NCBI RefSeq assembly: GCF_036417845.1
Contig: NC_089979.1
Span: 122,049,415-122,113,414 of the forward strand
Direction of reading: 5' to 3'
DNA length: 64,000 nucleotides
Source of the DNA: Apteryx mantelli
Taxonomy: Eukaryota; Chordata; Aves; Apterygiformes; Apterygidae
Made by a program: the position numbers and the translations under genes
The notes under the pieces: model-generated
Database searches by the model: none
What the model saw: only the letters and a program-made list of their open reading frames with translations
What the model was told of the DNA's origin: nothing
In this document: positions 13,701 to 28,700 of the stretch, in pieces
Position numbering within the stretch: position 1 is the first letter of the stretch
How the letters are laid out: every line of letters begins with the position of its first letter

Positions 13701-16700
13701 AGGCTTTGTCATTGCTCGTAGCTTCATTACCTACATGTCATGTGTCTGCAAACACATGCAAAAATTTGGTCCTTCAGAAGCTAGCCTCAACTCTGTATTT
13801 ATATTACCCTCTGAGTAGCATGGTTGAGCATCTCTTGCCAGGCAGAGTCAAACTGACGTTTGTCATCCTCCAGCAGCCTCTGCTCAGCAAGCGAAATGGT
13901 CTCCTTCGCAGCGCGCAGCACTTCAGTAGCCCTCTGGAAATCCTGAGTCGCTCTCTGAGCTTCCAGCTGTGCCTGAAAAAGAAAAGTCAGGATTAAAGAC
14001 AAAGGAACCCTCAGTCATGTTTAAAAGATCTATCACACTAATCCAGGGACTTTAAAAACACCCACTCCGCATTACTGTTTCCCAACCTTTTGCTTAACAG
14101 TGACGTGTATCTCCTCACTGGATTAACTATTGCCAAGCCAGCAGTTCACACTCAAACAGGACATTTGTAAAGAACCGTCTCATGGTGCTCATACCCAAAA
14201 ACGCACTGCTGATGACCTACAAATAAGCATTTGGCTGAGAGAGAAATACCTTATGATGCAGGTTTAATCACTGGGAAACAAAACGGATGCAAAACGAGCA
14301 AACGCAATAGCAAACTTGTGGCACGTCATGAATACACCAAGAATGGCACTCCCTCCGCTTAATGTCAGGGAGAATTTTTAGCTGGTGCACCATTAATCAC
14401 GCTGAAGAACTGTTTTGGAAGTATTACATTGCTATGAAGCATAACCACAGTTTTCCAAGGCGGCGGCTCCCGGTTCCTCCCATGTTCCTGCACCTTGCTA
14501 GGCCTGGGACAGAAAAGCACAGCAAGCTGTCAGGACAGAGAAGCAAAGGTAACCGGGAGGTTGCAATGCACTACAACATGGATGTGGGTCCTGCTATGTC
14601 CTTTGGAAGCTGCTACTTTATTTTGACAAAAGACAACCACACCTATTTTGAACAGTCATTTAAGACAAGTCACTGGTACTAAAGTGTAATGCTGCAGGTG
14701 TTGGGTGTTCTTTCTGTTTATCTGCTTTTTAAAGTAAGATTAAAGATGTCTTCTCTGTTGTAGTTACCACTGAATTATCAGAGATTTTAAAATTCAGACT
14801 TTCAAACCTGCAGGTTTCATGTTATTTTCCTCTATCAGAAATTGAAGCCTTTGTAGTCATTTGCTATTTTTTAACTAAATCAGCTGATAACTACGACTCC
14901 AGAGCCCTTTTTAGGGTACCACACAGAAATACATTGTTTACCTGAAAGACAAAATCTTGTCCTGATCTTTTATACACCAAATTTTTAAATGTGTCACAGA
15001 TTTCTACTTAAAAGAGGAAAAGTGGGTTTTGAGCTATTCTGCACTGAATGAAAACCCTTCAAATGCAGGCTTCATATTCAATTAACTGAACGTCCAGCAT
15101 GGGTGAAGACAGTTTTCAGCTACACTTCAACAATTTTTTAAATGAAATGATCCAGTTTGCACCTACTGGAAATGTCAGCTTTGACCAGACATGACTGACA
15201 GAGCAAAATAATGCAAATTCACACGTCATGATATATGGCGGAGGAGTCTGAGGCTGAAACAGAGGAAAGGCCTCTGGAGTACAGAGCACAAAATTTAGGA
15301 AGGTGAAATCTTTTATTCCAGGAAGAGGTTTGAATGAAGAGGTGGTCACTCAGGAAGTGGCCAAAAATCTCTGATCTAGAACATGAAATAAGCAAAACAG
15401 CAGCACATTTTGCAAACAGCTGGTGGCAACATATCCTCAGCACCAGCTGCACCAAATACCTTCGCACTTCAGATACCACAGTTGCTTGTAAAGGTAATGA
15501 AAAAACCCTGTTCCCCCTGTTGTGTGTGTGCGCGCATGTGTAACCACCTAATTTAAACACAAGCCTCAAAAGGAAATAAAGTGTGCCAAGTTTCCCTCAC
15601 AGTGTCCACAAATAACAGCAACTTCTTCTTATTTCCCTCCTCTTATCACACAAAGAGGTATTTCATGCCAAAGCGACTGTGGAAAATATGTCAGAGGGCC
15701 TTCATCTATTAGCTGGAAAAAAAAAATCAAAATCAGAACAATAAGAGTAGTAATCTCCTTGCAGCCAAGCTCCTTGATGCACTTCCTCTGAAGCGAGCAG
15801 TGGTGTTTTGCGCAGGAGAGAAATTCATTGAACCATGCTCTTCTCTGTCTTCAGTCAGCTTCCACCTCACAGCCCTGCCTAAAATATCCTTTAAGAGCCA
15901 GAACATTAAAGTGCTAATTTCCATGTAGGACTGCATATATCAAAGCAGTACAGTGTATTGGGCCAATATTAGTGGAATAAGCAGCATTTAATACCATCAT
16001 CCTATTGCAAATAAATTTGTTGTTAATACAGCCTGCTAGAAAGTCTAAATAAAATCAAACCTCCCCACTACTCCATTCATCAGCTGCTCATTTCAAATGA
16101 ACTGATGCATTTTATACGTTCAGACACGCCTGACTAATAAATATTTTAATTTAATCACTAATTAACCTGACTCACAGTACCCACCAAGCATGGCCAGGCC
16201 TTCTGAGGATCTTTTAAACAGGGCTGAGTTAAGCTTTCAACAAAGGACAGAGCAGCATAAATCTTGGTCCCCAAAATACCCTCCACTGTTTACTGAAAAT
16301 TCACAACCCTCTTCCTCCAGTAACTTTGATCTATGTTAGTAAAGGGGTCAAATGAAAAGAAAAGACAAAACTTTTCCATAAAAATAGGTTGAGATAGGTT
16401 ACAAAAAAAAAAAAAAAATCCAGTAGTGGCTTGCACCATGCATTACAGAAGGGTGCTGAGGATGCAGGGAGGAAGAAATGGGGACTAGACAGGACCGATT
16501 TTCAGGACAGACCCTGCAGGAGGGAGAGCCAGGTCCCTGGCTCACACAGTAACTTGCGGGCAAGAAGGCTTTCAGAGGCCAGACCCGGCCAGGTACCAGC
16601 TTCCTGGCCCTCCTGCTGTGGGAGGGGGCCTGTCCGTGCCGGTGGCTCCCTACAGCAGGAGGACGGATCGGCAACACACGCTCCTGGCACAGGCAGAGCC

Positions 16701-19700
16701 ACATCGGCATCTCTCGGCTTTCGACACCTCCAGCAAAACCAGACCCCTGGGGCACCATGAGCACTGCCAGCAGAAGTACTGTTTGCTCACCATAATTGCA
16801 TCTGCACTGCAAAGTTTCTGTTGGCACAGACACCCAGGTCAGGGATCAACACATCTAAGCCAGCTAGAGTCTGCAGAGCAATAGAGGCCGAGTTACTAAA
16901 TCCCCAAGGAAAACAACATTTATCAGGAGCTTGCAGAACCAGCAGCTGTTTGGATGAAGCCTCTAAAGCACAACTGGCTGTACTGCAAGAAAACGCTCTC
17001 TGCGATAAGCAATCCAGATGCTAAATTCACAGTTCTGCCAGACTTCTAGTTCTTTGGTATCTCCAGCACCTGGACTTCTAGGATGTCGACAGCCAAAGCT
17101 GTAAACAGGCAGACCCATCATTCTGGTCATACTCACTTTCATGCCCCATAACTGTATGGGAAAGTGGAAAACTCAAAACAAAAACTACCTAGATACTCTC
17201 AGCTGTATTTGTTGAATGCTACTCTGTAACGGCAGTTTGAAAACACAGCTCTGGAATGCAAAATGACTTTTGGTTTAGGCAAAGGAGTTAGTTCAGATAA
17301 CAATTTAGCTTCAACAGTTATCTGAAGTCAGTCAACAGCCTTTTATTTTAAACAATTCACTGAAAGCCAGGAAAAGAAAAAAAAATGGTTCTGTCAATGT
17401 GAAAAAGGATACTCAAACACTTTTTAGTGCAGTTACTCAATAATTAGCGTTTATTTAAAACTCCCTCCAGCACACATAAGTCATTCTGCAACGTTAGCGA
17501 CAGAGTCCTCTCATGCTCACAGGCTCAAGCCTGCAAATCGCTCCGTTTGATGGAAGAGGCAGCAGCCATGTTCTTCATTTGCTTTTCACACTCGAGGGTA
17601 ACAACAGCAGCTCACGTCCTCCTGCAACCTCCCGACGTTACAGATGACTTTCATTGTTTTAGGCAGTGGTTATTTCTTTCTCAGAAGACCAGAATTCAAC
17701 TGAAAGGCTGAAACCAGGTTGTTTTGCTTTCAAGCCCAAACTGGTGTTTGAGTCAGGAGAGGGGCAGCATGAGGGAAAAATGTATCAGTGATCAAGACAA
17801 AAAGCTCCTAGGGAGGTCGGAGGCAAGTGGGATGTCAGCTTTCTGCCTGCCAGCCACATAGCTGGTGCTTGATGGAGTTTATCCAGTGAGCATCCCTTAT
17901 TGAAAAGGAGGAAGCCTCGACACCTTGAGAATCGGGGAACCTGCGCTCCAGCCGCCATGGGGATCCAGAGCAAGTCACGCAGCTCTCGTGCCTGATCCTC
18001 AGCACTTGACACCAGGGAACTGACCCCAGTATCTTAGCCACTGCAGACCCTTCCCCTATTAGTAGAAAAGGCAAAATAGGACCCTTTGAGAAACGCAGTT
18101 AAGCAGCCACCCAGGTTTCAGCTAAGGAGAATCCCACTGCCACAGGAGTCTCAGCTACACCCTGTTCGCACAGAGCACCAACACTTTGTGCTGCTGGTTC
18201 CATCCCTCCTCTGCACCCCAATGCTCTGCAAAAGATCTGCTTCAAACACATCTCCCACAACACTAAATCTCTTCCCTTCAAAAGGAGCACACCTAAGAGC
18301 CCTACTCTGCCCATGCAAGGTGTCCTCCCCAGCTCTCCCCATGGCTAAGAGCGTTTTTTTTTCTGACACTATCTGCTCTGCACTTTTCCACAGAGACCTT
18401 CTCCTCTCGCTGGCTCACCTCCCACTGATCTCCTCAGCTTCAGCTCACCCAAGCCCAAACTCCCCAGCCAGGTCCCAAAGACTCTGAGGTGACACGCAGA
18501 GCGGCGCTCACAGAAGCAAATGGCTGTTGTGACGTTACCTATAGGGTGATTTTTTAATAAATAATGCTGTAAAATTAAAGGCATATTGCTAATGTATTGA
18601 TGAAATTAGCTCAGTCCTGACGAATCCCTTTTGGGAAAAAAAAGCTGCACCCTCACGGGCAATTCTCTGCCCAGTCTACACAGAGCCTTGCACACAAGGG
18701 AACCGTGCCCAACAGCTGCATGGTGCTTGTAGCTAATGATAGGAAGCAAGCAAGTCTACAACTGTGATAAAAACACAGAAAGCCAGGCTGGAGCAAGGAG
18801 ACAGAAGAAAAAAAAAAAAGTGCCTATTTTGTTAATTTATTTATAGTCATTCTCCCAGAATCGACAGCATCATATGTCACATATTTTAGGGCCAACCCAG
18901 ACACATCCTCTTGTCCATTTCCAAAGCAGAAAACCCTGTGCGCTTCTCTTTAATTATGAAGTACAATATTCTGCTTAATCCACATAGCTTTTATTGCCCC
19001 AATTACCCTTGCAGTCAGAGCACTTGCCCAACTGGATTTTTTCCGTCCTTCAATGTGTAGCTTGAATTTTCTGTATTAACATCAACTAAGACGTACATTC
19101 CTCTTCCTCACTTCACAAAATCTCCAATTTTTGTTTCTGCCCACCAAGTTATACACGACTGCGCAACACCACTCATACCGAACCACAGCAAAACTAGCTA
19201 TAGCATTCCTCCAAGGTTAGCTGACATCTAAAAAAACCTCCCAGCAGCCACTGTCCAGTCTCTGATCTCTGAACACATTTGCATGCAGCTGACATCTTAA
19301 CCCTGGTGCCAAAAACAGGCACAGCGGGAGCGCTTTGTGGGACGAGGCTGCTACAGAACTTCTCCCCTCAGCCAATCTTCTTTTCTGGAGGCCCAAACCA
19401 CAAGCGCTGGTACATTCATGAGAAGGGCATCGCTAACACAGCTGGCAAATTACCCATTTGATATGGCAGTCTGCAAAGCTTGGGTATTTTCAAGTATTTA
19501 AAAAATGGCTTCTCATTTAGAATGAGCCAGGTGAACTTATCTCACCCCCTACGGCCAATGCATACAATCATTTTAGTTCAGTATTTCTGTTTATTATTAG
19601 CTATTGTCTATTTACTAGCTTTTGCTAATAAAAGGTATTAATGATTTCTGTTTATAAAATCACTGAAAGCTGGAGCATGAAGGGAACACAGCTGCCAGTC

Positions 19701-22700
19701 AGAGTAAGGCACCAGCAAGTCACGTGCTGGCCAAAGGCCTTTGCTCTAAAAGGCTCTTGTTTGTTAATATGAAACCAGTGCCTCCCTTGCTCATTAATCT
19801 TTAAAACAATAGTTTAACTGCTACCAGCAAGGACTGACTTGCTTACTACCAAATAGATAATGATTAACTGGCTCCCAGTTAGACTCTTCAGGAGCATATA
19901 CACTTCAGATGTTTTCATTCTGGCTCTCTCTCATTCATTTAATAACACTACACAGTCAAGGCGCTATGTACAGTACAAAAGGGAACATGTTTTAAAGCAG
20001 GAACTTTCCTACAACAGCTTCCTACCAGAGCTGCCATAACCTGTTTTCGCAGCACTGTCTTTGGGATCTCTATAGCTGACTGCAATGTCCTGCACGGGCT
20101 TCTTGTGCAGACGAGGACAGCAGGACCATGACTCCTCTTCTAGGGCAAACTTGTCCTGCTCACCACCGCGCTGGGTTCAGTCATGCAGACACCTACAAGG
20201 TGAAGGCAATAAGCACTCATTGCAGCATTTACAGTAACTACCACTAAGCACTGCTATTTTGGCTCCAGTTTTCCTCAGTCTGCTTCACTGCAGCTGGCAG
20301 CAGTAACAAGCAGAGCACCCCACACGTCAACACAGGGGCCCAAAACATTCAGTATCTTAACAACAACCTCGATACTGACACAGCTGCATCCTCAGCACAC
20401 CTGCAGATTATACTAAGTTAGAGGAGGTGGTTGGAAAGGCAAATGGCAGAGCATCAATCCAGAGAGACCTCACGAAACTTGACTGGCCCAACAGAAACCT
20501 CGTGAGGTTCAAGAAGGAGAAGTGCAGCTTCCTGCACCTGAGGTGGAATAACCCATGATCAGTGCAGGCAGGAAGTTCAGCCCTGCCAAAAAGGACCTCC
20601 ATGTTACAGTGGCTGCTGGGATGATACAGTTGACAGTGTGCTCTTTGTGAATAAGGCAAACCATGTCCTGGGCTACCCAGAGGACTATGGCCAGCAGACC
20701 ACAAGAATGTATCATTCCCCACTACTCTGTGCTGGTGAGGCTGCCCATCAAATACTGCATCTAGTTTTGGGTCCCCCAGTTCAAGAGGGATGTCAAGACA
20801 CTGTAGCAGGTCCAGGGAAGATCTACCAAAATGGTCAGGGGCCGATAACGCATGACCTACAAGGAGGGCTGAGGGATATAGGCTTGTTTAGTCTAGACAG
20901 GAGGAGGCTAAGGGTGATCTAATAGCTCCAAGCTAAAATTTGAAGGGGACCTGCAAAGAGGAGAGAGTCAAACACTTCTCAGCAGTGCTGGATGGTACCA
21001 CACAGGGCAACAACCACAGACTGCAGCTTGGAGGCTCAGATTGCACTTTAAGAAAATCGGTTCTGCTAGGGGGGCAGCGCAGCTACCCAGAGAGGTTATA
21101 AGTTTCCGTGCCTGGAGGTTAAGACCTGGCAAAGTGATCGTAACAGCTCTGCTTTGAGCAGGAGATTGGATCAGATGACCTCCAGAGGTCATCTCGGCAA
21201 CCAGCATTTCCATGAAGGGCGGGAAGAAGTATTGCATTTCAAAAAACAGACATGCTCTGTTTTCAAGAACATTTCTAAGAAAAAGCACTGCCACATGTTC
21301 TTGAAGCCAGATCCTATCCAAATGCCATAAATCTTATTTCTCCACATTTTTTTCTTACAGTTTCTCAAAAAAGGAACACAATTACAAAAAATTTACCCTG
21401 ATGCTGAGGATGTTTTCCTAGATTCTCAGATCCACACATTCATTTTCTCAAATAATCAGAATAACAACTTTTTTCAAAAGGAATATCTTTCCTGACCTTC
21501 CTTTCCCCTCTCCCTACAAACTAAAAACCCATAGCCAAACCAGACTGACAGTTAGTCAAATGACAAAAACCCCTTCTTGCTGTAGGCCATGTACAGATGT
21601 TTATCAACAACTTATAAAATCCAGAGCCTCTGTAGTGACCTCATTTTGACAGATCTATGAGACTTTGTGGGCTATATGTTAATCTGTGATGACTGTCTGC
21701 ATAACTGACAGTAAATGCAGTCTTGTTTAGTAGTAAATGCAGTAAATGCAGTCTCTCTCAAGAGTCTGTAACACCCTTGTACTATTTCAGCTGTTTATTG
21801 AAAAGCTATAAAATTGTACAGAGGTTAAAATTTGCCTTTTCAAAAGCAGATCTGAAGATTTTTATTTGGGTGGAGGAGGGGAAGAGGAGGGTGGATAAGT
21901 CTTGCTAAAGCTTTTTGGAGCACAAACCATTTCCTCCCTGCTGCATAACTAACGAAATGCTTGTGGAATACAGTGACCAGATGTCCCTTAGTCTCTGCTT
22001 TTGATCAGATATCTTGCTCTTGTGCTAGGCTTTTTGGTCCCGTTCATGCACCCACCCCTCTTCTTTTAAAAGCTTAATTGTTACAGAACTGAGCTGACTC
22101 CTGGCTCTGAGCCTGTTTATTTTCCTGGTAAGCCTGTTGTCTATAAACAGGCCTAGGAAATCAGAGTTGACCTACAAAGCATGCTCTGACAGACATCTAA
22201 CTCCGTGTCTAACCCTTCTAAGTCAAAAAGCACACAGAGAAGCAAGCAGCAAGTACCAGTGACATGAACTAATTCTGTACCCTAATGTTAGGTGATACGT
22301 ATAACCTCCCTAGGACAGGATCATTATACTCAAGTGCCCTTTTCCAAGCACATACCAGAAGCCGTTCTCAGAGATAAAAGGTTCAGGGCTTAACCAGGCG
22401 TTAACTTCATTAGCTGCTTCTGTTACCAGCATACAGATGGCTGGTTGGTCTCAAAGCCACAAAATCCTACCTCCTGTCTTTAGGAGCTATGGAAGGAAAA
22501 AAGAAGGAGGGGGGAAAAAAAAACCAAACCTTCCAAGCATGCAATTTCCTTAAACACTGTTAAGGCCAATCCTGACCCGGACCAAAACAATCACCTGCCA
22601 GTCTCTCTCTGTTCTCCGGTGGCTCCCGTCTAGGCTTGACATTGGGACCTTGCTAAACAAGGGCAAGAACATGATCTCTGACCCTCTTCCAGTAAGCAAT

Positions 22701-25700
22701 AAGCTATCAAAGCCTACTGTCCCCACAGAGCACTCAGACATTCAAAACCTACTGGATTTCTCTCTATTTTTAATTGGTCTAGCTCCAGCTCTCCCACCTC
22801 ACTGCAGTATGGAGGGGACACTCTTTGGGGCACAGATGACATGTCTTATATAACACGTCTTACACCAAGCCCTTTGGCCTGCCCTCGTTATTTGAGAGGT
22901 TGTCCAAAGATGCCGGTCTGCCTGGCCTGACTCACCCTCTTTAATGAGTCTAGGGCACCAGAATATGCCAGGTTGTTCACACTAATGCCGGCCAGAGACA
23001 GCCTTCTTGGGCTCTCGTTGCCATCTGCTTGGTAGTCGTGCAATTGTTTGTAGGCAAAATTATAAAGCTGCTGCCTTCTGGAGGAATGGATCATAGAACG
23101 TGTCCAACTTTTTTCTCCAAGGGAAAATATCTTACTAAGAGAGAAAAAACATTGAGACAAACCCCCCCAAATGTTCACCTGCATCCTGAAGGCTTAGGCA
23201 GTGACTCAGTGAGTCTAGCGTTTACAGCTGGTTTCTAGGTTTACGGAGACTGTATGTGCTCATCTGCACCTGGCAGCAGCCTTCTTCGCTGAAATCAAAT
23301 ATAGAAGCAAGGGACAAACACCCAGAAACACATGCTGCAAGATTTAAGTAGCCTGCCTTAGTGGATTTTGCTCTCTAATTATTCAAGATGATAAATGTTC
23401 AGCAAACCAGGAGATGCCCTGGATCATTGTCTCACCTAACGGCCACCAAAGCAGCAGATGTTTGTCCATAAAGGTTTCCAGGGGGTTGGCAGCCCGGTTC
23501 TGAAAGCACGCCTTGCACACAGATACTAACGTATGCAAAGAGAAAACGCATGGGTAGGGGTTTTGTTCTCCTGGGTGATGGGCTGTTCTGAACACATTCC
23601 CCCAGTCCCCGAAAACCTCACACCTGCTGGTGACAGCCCTGTCCTACCAGCATGGACACTGTCTGGAAGAAGGGCTCGGGCTGACCTTGTGCCTCTCAGA
23701 CAGCATGCTGACAGGTACTTTTAAAACAATTTATTGTTTATTTTATATACAATAAAATGCTTTTAATAAAAGGTAATTTTCAGGGGTGCTCAGACAACTC
23801 CTGAGGGACCATGTACTATTTCTGAGGGATCCACTGAAGACAATTAGGCAAAGCAAGCCTATTATTCACATGTGCTACTGGGAGGTGTGCAACTCCATTT
23901 GGAAAAATTTTAAGGATCAATAGATTAAAGAAAAAGGTCAGGGACAGTGTCCTGGACAAACAAATGGATAAGGACAAATAATTAATTCCTTGAAGGAACA
24001 AGTCTAGATAGCAGCAGGGACAGAAGGAATTTCAATTCCACTTCACAGCAATAAAATTCTCCTGTAAGAACCAACCATCAGCACCCTTTACTAGGTGAAA
24101 AACAATCAGAAGCAGACATAGGTAAAAAAGAAGGCCTTTTCTTCCACATCCCAGCAGTGAATTTATCTTCCATGTAATGGCAGACTTTAAGTTTACTGCA
24201 ATTAAGAAAAAGATTTTCTTACAGAAGCTAAAATGGGTCAGTATAGGGCCATTCTCATACCTGCTACACAAAAGTGAGACTCTTCAGATTTTTTTTTCCA
24301 GGAGGATAATCTTGTCTTTCCAGAAACAGATGAGCGCTCATAAATTCATACTGTTATACCAGAAGTCATAACAAAACACTCCCAGAAGGCAGTAACCAAC
24401 ATCCATATCAGACTTGCTTTGACAGCAGTCCCTAACATGGACATTTATTATTTCATAATAAACTCCCACCTACTTAGACCACTGTACACAAAGATTGGGG
24501 TGGTTGAACATTTCCCAAAGGTTGCAAGACTTGTGCTGCCTTCAGCAGTCCTAACTGGGCAATTACCATGCAAAGCAGGTACATGGTATCTCATCATGAT
24601 CTTATGTTACCCAGGCTCAAATGCTGGTTACTATTTTTAACATTAGTGTGTCTATAGCTTACAATGTCTTGAAAGAGCCCTTAATAGTGGCCAGAAAAGA
24701 TGGGGAGTGGGAAAGGTGAGAGAGAAAAAAGCAAGGAGGGGCAATAATGACCTCATTGTACTATTTGCAATTATTGGGGAGGAGAGCGAACCACTAGCTA
24801 GCTTTCTATTGCTACCATTCAGAATAGCTCAGATGGATGGATGAAAGCTTTGAGGTTTGGGAAAAATGGGAGAAAAGGAGAAAAAAAAATTAAGAAAATA
24901 TTTCATCTCTTCTACAGAAATCCTTCAAAACACCTAAATGAAAACATATTTTTCCCTCTACCTCTGGAAAGAGAGACAGAAGGGAGAAGGATCTCTAATT
25001 TACAGTGCACAGATAACAAACTTAAGTAATGGAGCCCTCCAAGGCATGTCTTTTATTAATGATGAGAAGACCAATTACAGCTTTTGCATCAATGGCTTAC
25101 ACAAACTAATCCATCAACAGAACAGTACACTCACATAAAATGGAAAGGCAAGATGTATAAATATCATCCCAAAATAGCTAGACCTCTTCACTGGCACAGA
25201 AAGCACAGGAGGAGACGGGGCAATCTAAGTTTTAGAGATGACACATGCTCACAAAATTTATCAATACAGATATTTCACTCATGAAGTGGCTGAAAATTAC
25301 ATCCTACTTCCAAAGGTGCCAAGGCATTTAGAATATACTATTTGGAGATAGGATTTGATGGCTACAGATGCCACCAAGTCTGTGGAAAATATAAGTAACA
25401 GAGCACAAAATGCGAGTCTGGGGCAGGTAAGGATTTTTTTCAGTTCATCTGTGAAGTACCAGCTGCCGATGTTCCCAAAGGCAGGGCAGATTCCGAGGCT
25501 GCTTGGGATTAAGATGGCAGAAACCTGCCAGTCACACTGACCTACTATCCTGCATTAGCAGGGCTGACGGAAAGACAGACACATTCAGGAGCTTTCCTTC
25601 ACAGATCTGATCTTCAGCATAACTTTCCAAATCTCACCAGGCAACATCTGTTATCTTCTCAGCACTTTAAGAACAGCTAATCTGAACCACTCACACACCA

Positions 25701-28700
25701 CACTGCTCAACCAGCTGACAGAGCCAGAGAACAAACGTAAAATAGGGGTCTGAAATTTTAAGTAAATAAATAACAGCAAGAATAAATCAGCCACACAAAG
25801 CTCAGCTGGTTGATCCAGTGAAGTCTCCCTGACCTCCCTGCTTCCTAGGCATCATCACATCTTTTGCCTGCAGGAAAATGCAGCAGAACTGTAATGAGAG
25901 ACTTAAAATACATTTTTCAGGCTTTGAGCATTCAAGCAGAGCAAGAACACACCGAGTGCAGGCTGCGTCCAGCAGCGAGGACATGCTGAGCCGGGTGTAC
26001 CTGAACCCAGGGCAGAGACTCCTACATGCTATGTACAGGGTTTCAATCACAACTGAGCAAACATTACAAGAGAGTGCAAGAGGTACTTCATCAAATTTAG
26101 AGCATGGCAAAACATTTTCTTTACCTAACCCAAAGTACATCCTGCTTTAGAAATAAACATTGTGAAACTCACTATATTCCCTGGTGGAAAACCATGAGGT
26201 GACTCCCCACCCTCAATAACAACAAAAATACTGATGCCAGATTCCCTCGTTTGGCTTAGTTCTTCCACAGATTGGTGCCTGGTCCCACAGCCAAATACAC
26301 ACCATGTGAGAAGGAAGATGAATATACTGAAAATGCCCCTCGGGATCACAGCAATGGGAACTCCACATTTCACAAGAGGAGTAACGTCACATCGACACAG
26401 TTTCCCCAAGATTTAATCGTGTGTTTTATAACAAAAATGAAATGGTCAGTGGGAAGAAGGGGGTTCACATCTAGAGCAGGTCAACAGGGAACAGAAAGGG
26501 GAAAAGGAGACATAAAACTTCCCAGGCTATCAGGGACAAGCCACAGCCTCCTCCAGCACACTCCATCCTTCCAGGCACTTCTCCTCACACAGCTCACCTG
26601 CATGGTCACCCCACCTTCCTACACTAAACCAGAAACCGTTACCTCCTCTTCCCTCATGCTACTATGGAGCGTCCACAATAGCTACCAGGGCAACTCCAGT
26701 ACAGCATCTTCCTTACAAAGGCCAAACATCAGCATAGGCAGACCACAAATAACAGAACCAATACTGCCAGCTTAGACTGGTTACCGCAACTGGCCGGAGG
26801 AGTAATGTCCATACAGAATACCTTCTGCTGGCTCCCCTACCACAAACACACAGAAATGCTCTTAGCAGCCTATGGCAGTCATTGTCCCTCTCTTAACATG
26901 AGTTGTTCTCATTTGACAAAAGGGCCACTCTTGTGCACATCACTTACTACTTCCTCTGTGTGCGAGATGAACAAATTGTAAGAGAAAGTAGAATTACGGT
27001 CCATTAGCAGCAGTGCTGGACAGATGATTGCTGCCACTACTTACAGTGATAATGTACCACTGTAGACTATGGCCACAGAAAGCAGTCATGCATTTTAGTT
27101 TTGCTTTGATTGTTGTTGTTTTTTCTTAAACTGTTGGAAGGATTTGTAGGTTGATCAAAGTCAATTTTTAAATCTTTGTGTCCTTTTTTCAAAAATATGA
27201 CTCTAACAGATTATTTTTTGGTTTCTAAACAGTTAACCAGAAGCACTCCTTCAACCAGAAGAGGTCAGTTGGTTGTTCTACTGCAACTGTGCCAACAATT
27301 TTGCTTTTTACTAACTTCATGGCAAGCTGCCAAACAGGAATATAAGTCTGTCACAGTTCTGCTGACATTTAAATTTTGCTTCTCAAATTCCCCCTCCCTC
27401 CACCTTTTTGCCAAGATAAGCTTACTAGATAATACGAATCAGTCTTAACTCCTTGTTGTCTTAAATATGAGCATCAGGGCTTCAATTCACAAAACCGGGA
27501 TGAAAAAGAGATTCCCTATGACATGGCTACCTCCAATACACCAACGGGTAACGCATCTGGTATCTAGGAACTGGAGGGGAAGACCTGGATATTCAGTACT
27601 GTTGGATCTGGACCCAGGAGCTGTCACCCCACACTCAGCACTGCCCTCTTGCTGCAGCCAGGCCAGCTGGTGCTGTGATTCAATTAGCTCTTGCTTGCTG
27701 AGCACACTTGGATGGGAAACTTGGGTGCTGCAGAAAGCAATGCTGGCAAGACAACACTTTCCAGTTCCTAATTAACTTTTAGGGGTGATTGGCAGTTTTA
27801 AACCTTCAAGTTATAAGAATTTTAAAAGCCTTTGTTTTCTGAAAGTGCCAGGCTATCTACTGTCTGTAGAGACACACTTCTTGCAGATATCTCAAGCTGA
27901 ACACTTAGAAACTGAGATGCAATGGCCATTTCGGAAAGTTTCGTTCATTTATAGGCACTGCAATCCCGTCCTCTGCAAAGAATGGTATCGATCCCATCTG
28001 CTGAGGAAGAGACTTCCCACTAGGTAATTGCGCTCTTATCTGCTTACATCCTTCCCACTTACAGCATCAAGTGGCTGAGTTACTCCTCAGTTCCTGTTCT
28101 GCAGGATTACAGAAGCTTTTTGTCCTGATTCACTTCGGAAATAAGGTTTGTGGAGTCACTTGATTCAGGATTCACTTGACAACTTTTAAATGGCTAAACA
28201 ACTAAAGACTAGATGTCTAAATTCCCTTTGTATTTAATGAAGACAGATAGGCATTTCAGAAGCCTGTTCAAGTGCACCTACCTCTCACCACTGATTACAT
28301 TCAGTGATTAAGTGCCTAAATGATTAGTTTAGACTAGACTCTAAACTTTTTGGTAGGCAGTAAACCTAATCAAGGTGAATCCGATATACCCACCTTGGTC
28401 TATAGGTGTCCATTATTAACTTGACTCCACCTGCCAAGTCCAACCAAAATCCACATTTGAGAGAGGAAATGATTGCTCAGTGATAACTGGGTTCCCCCAA
28501 GTTTCATGAAGACAGGCAGAATGGAGCCCAGGGCTTGACTATCTGCTAGTTCACCCTCAATGATTCTTCATCCTGTCAGCTGATTCCTTCAAACAGATGT
28601 AGCAATGCAATATAAAATATTATATGAGTGAAAGTTTATTAGAAAGGGGGGTGGTGGGGAGAAAGCAGGGGTGCGTACAGCTCTGCATACAAAGCTATAA

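Larger units (their letters stand above)
6752..13807 (-). other. SH3BP5: SH3BP5 intron between exons 4 and 5
   Basis: GT-AG intron of 7056 bases. It contains a small GC-rich patch at about 7120-7215, an A/T-rich stretch with a T-rich then G10 run at about 12760-12850, and a decayed MIR-like relic at about 13560-13700 next to exon 4. No additional exon was recognised. Confidence 0.85.

Noticed and set aside
20638..20922. 94-codon plus-strand open frame
   Set aside because: It is the decayed end of CR1 ORF2, not a host gene.
26272..26775. 167-codon open frame on the plus strand
   Set aside because: Intronic, Ser/Thr/Pro-rich low-information translation, no family resemblance, no partner exon or start context of note.
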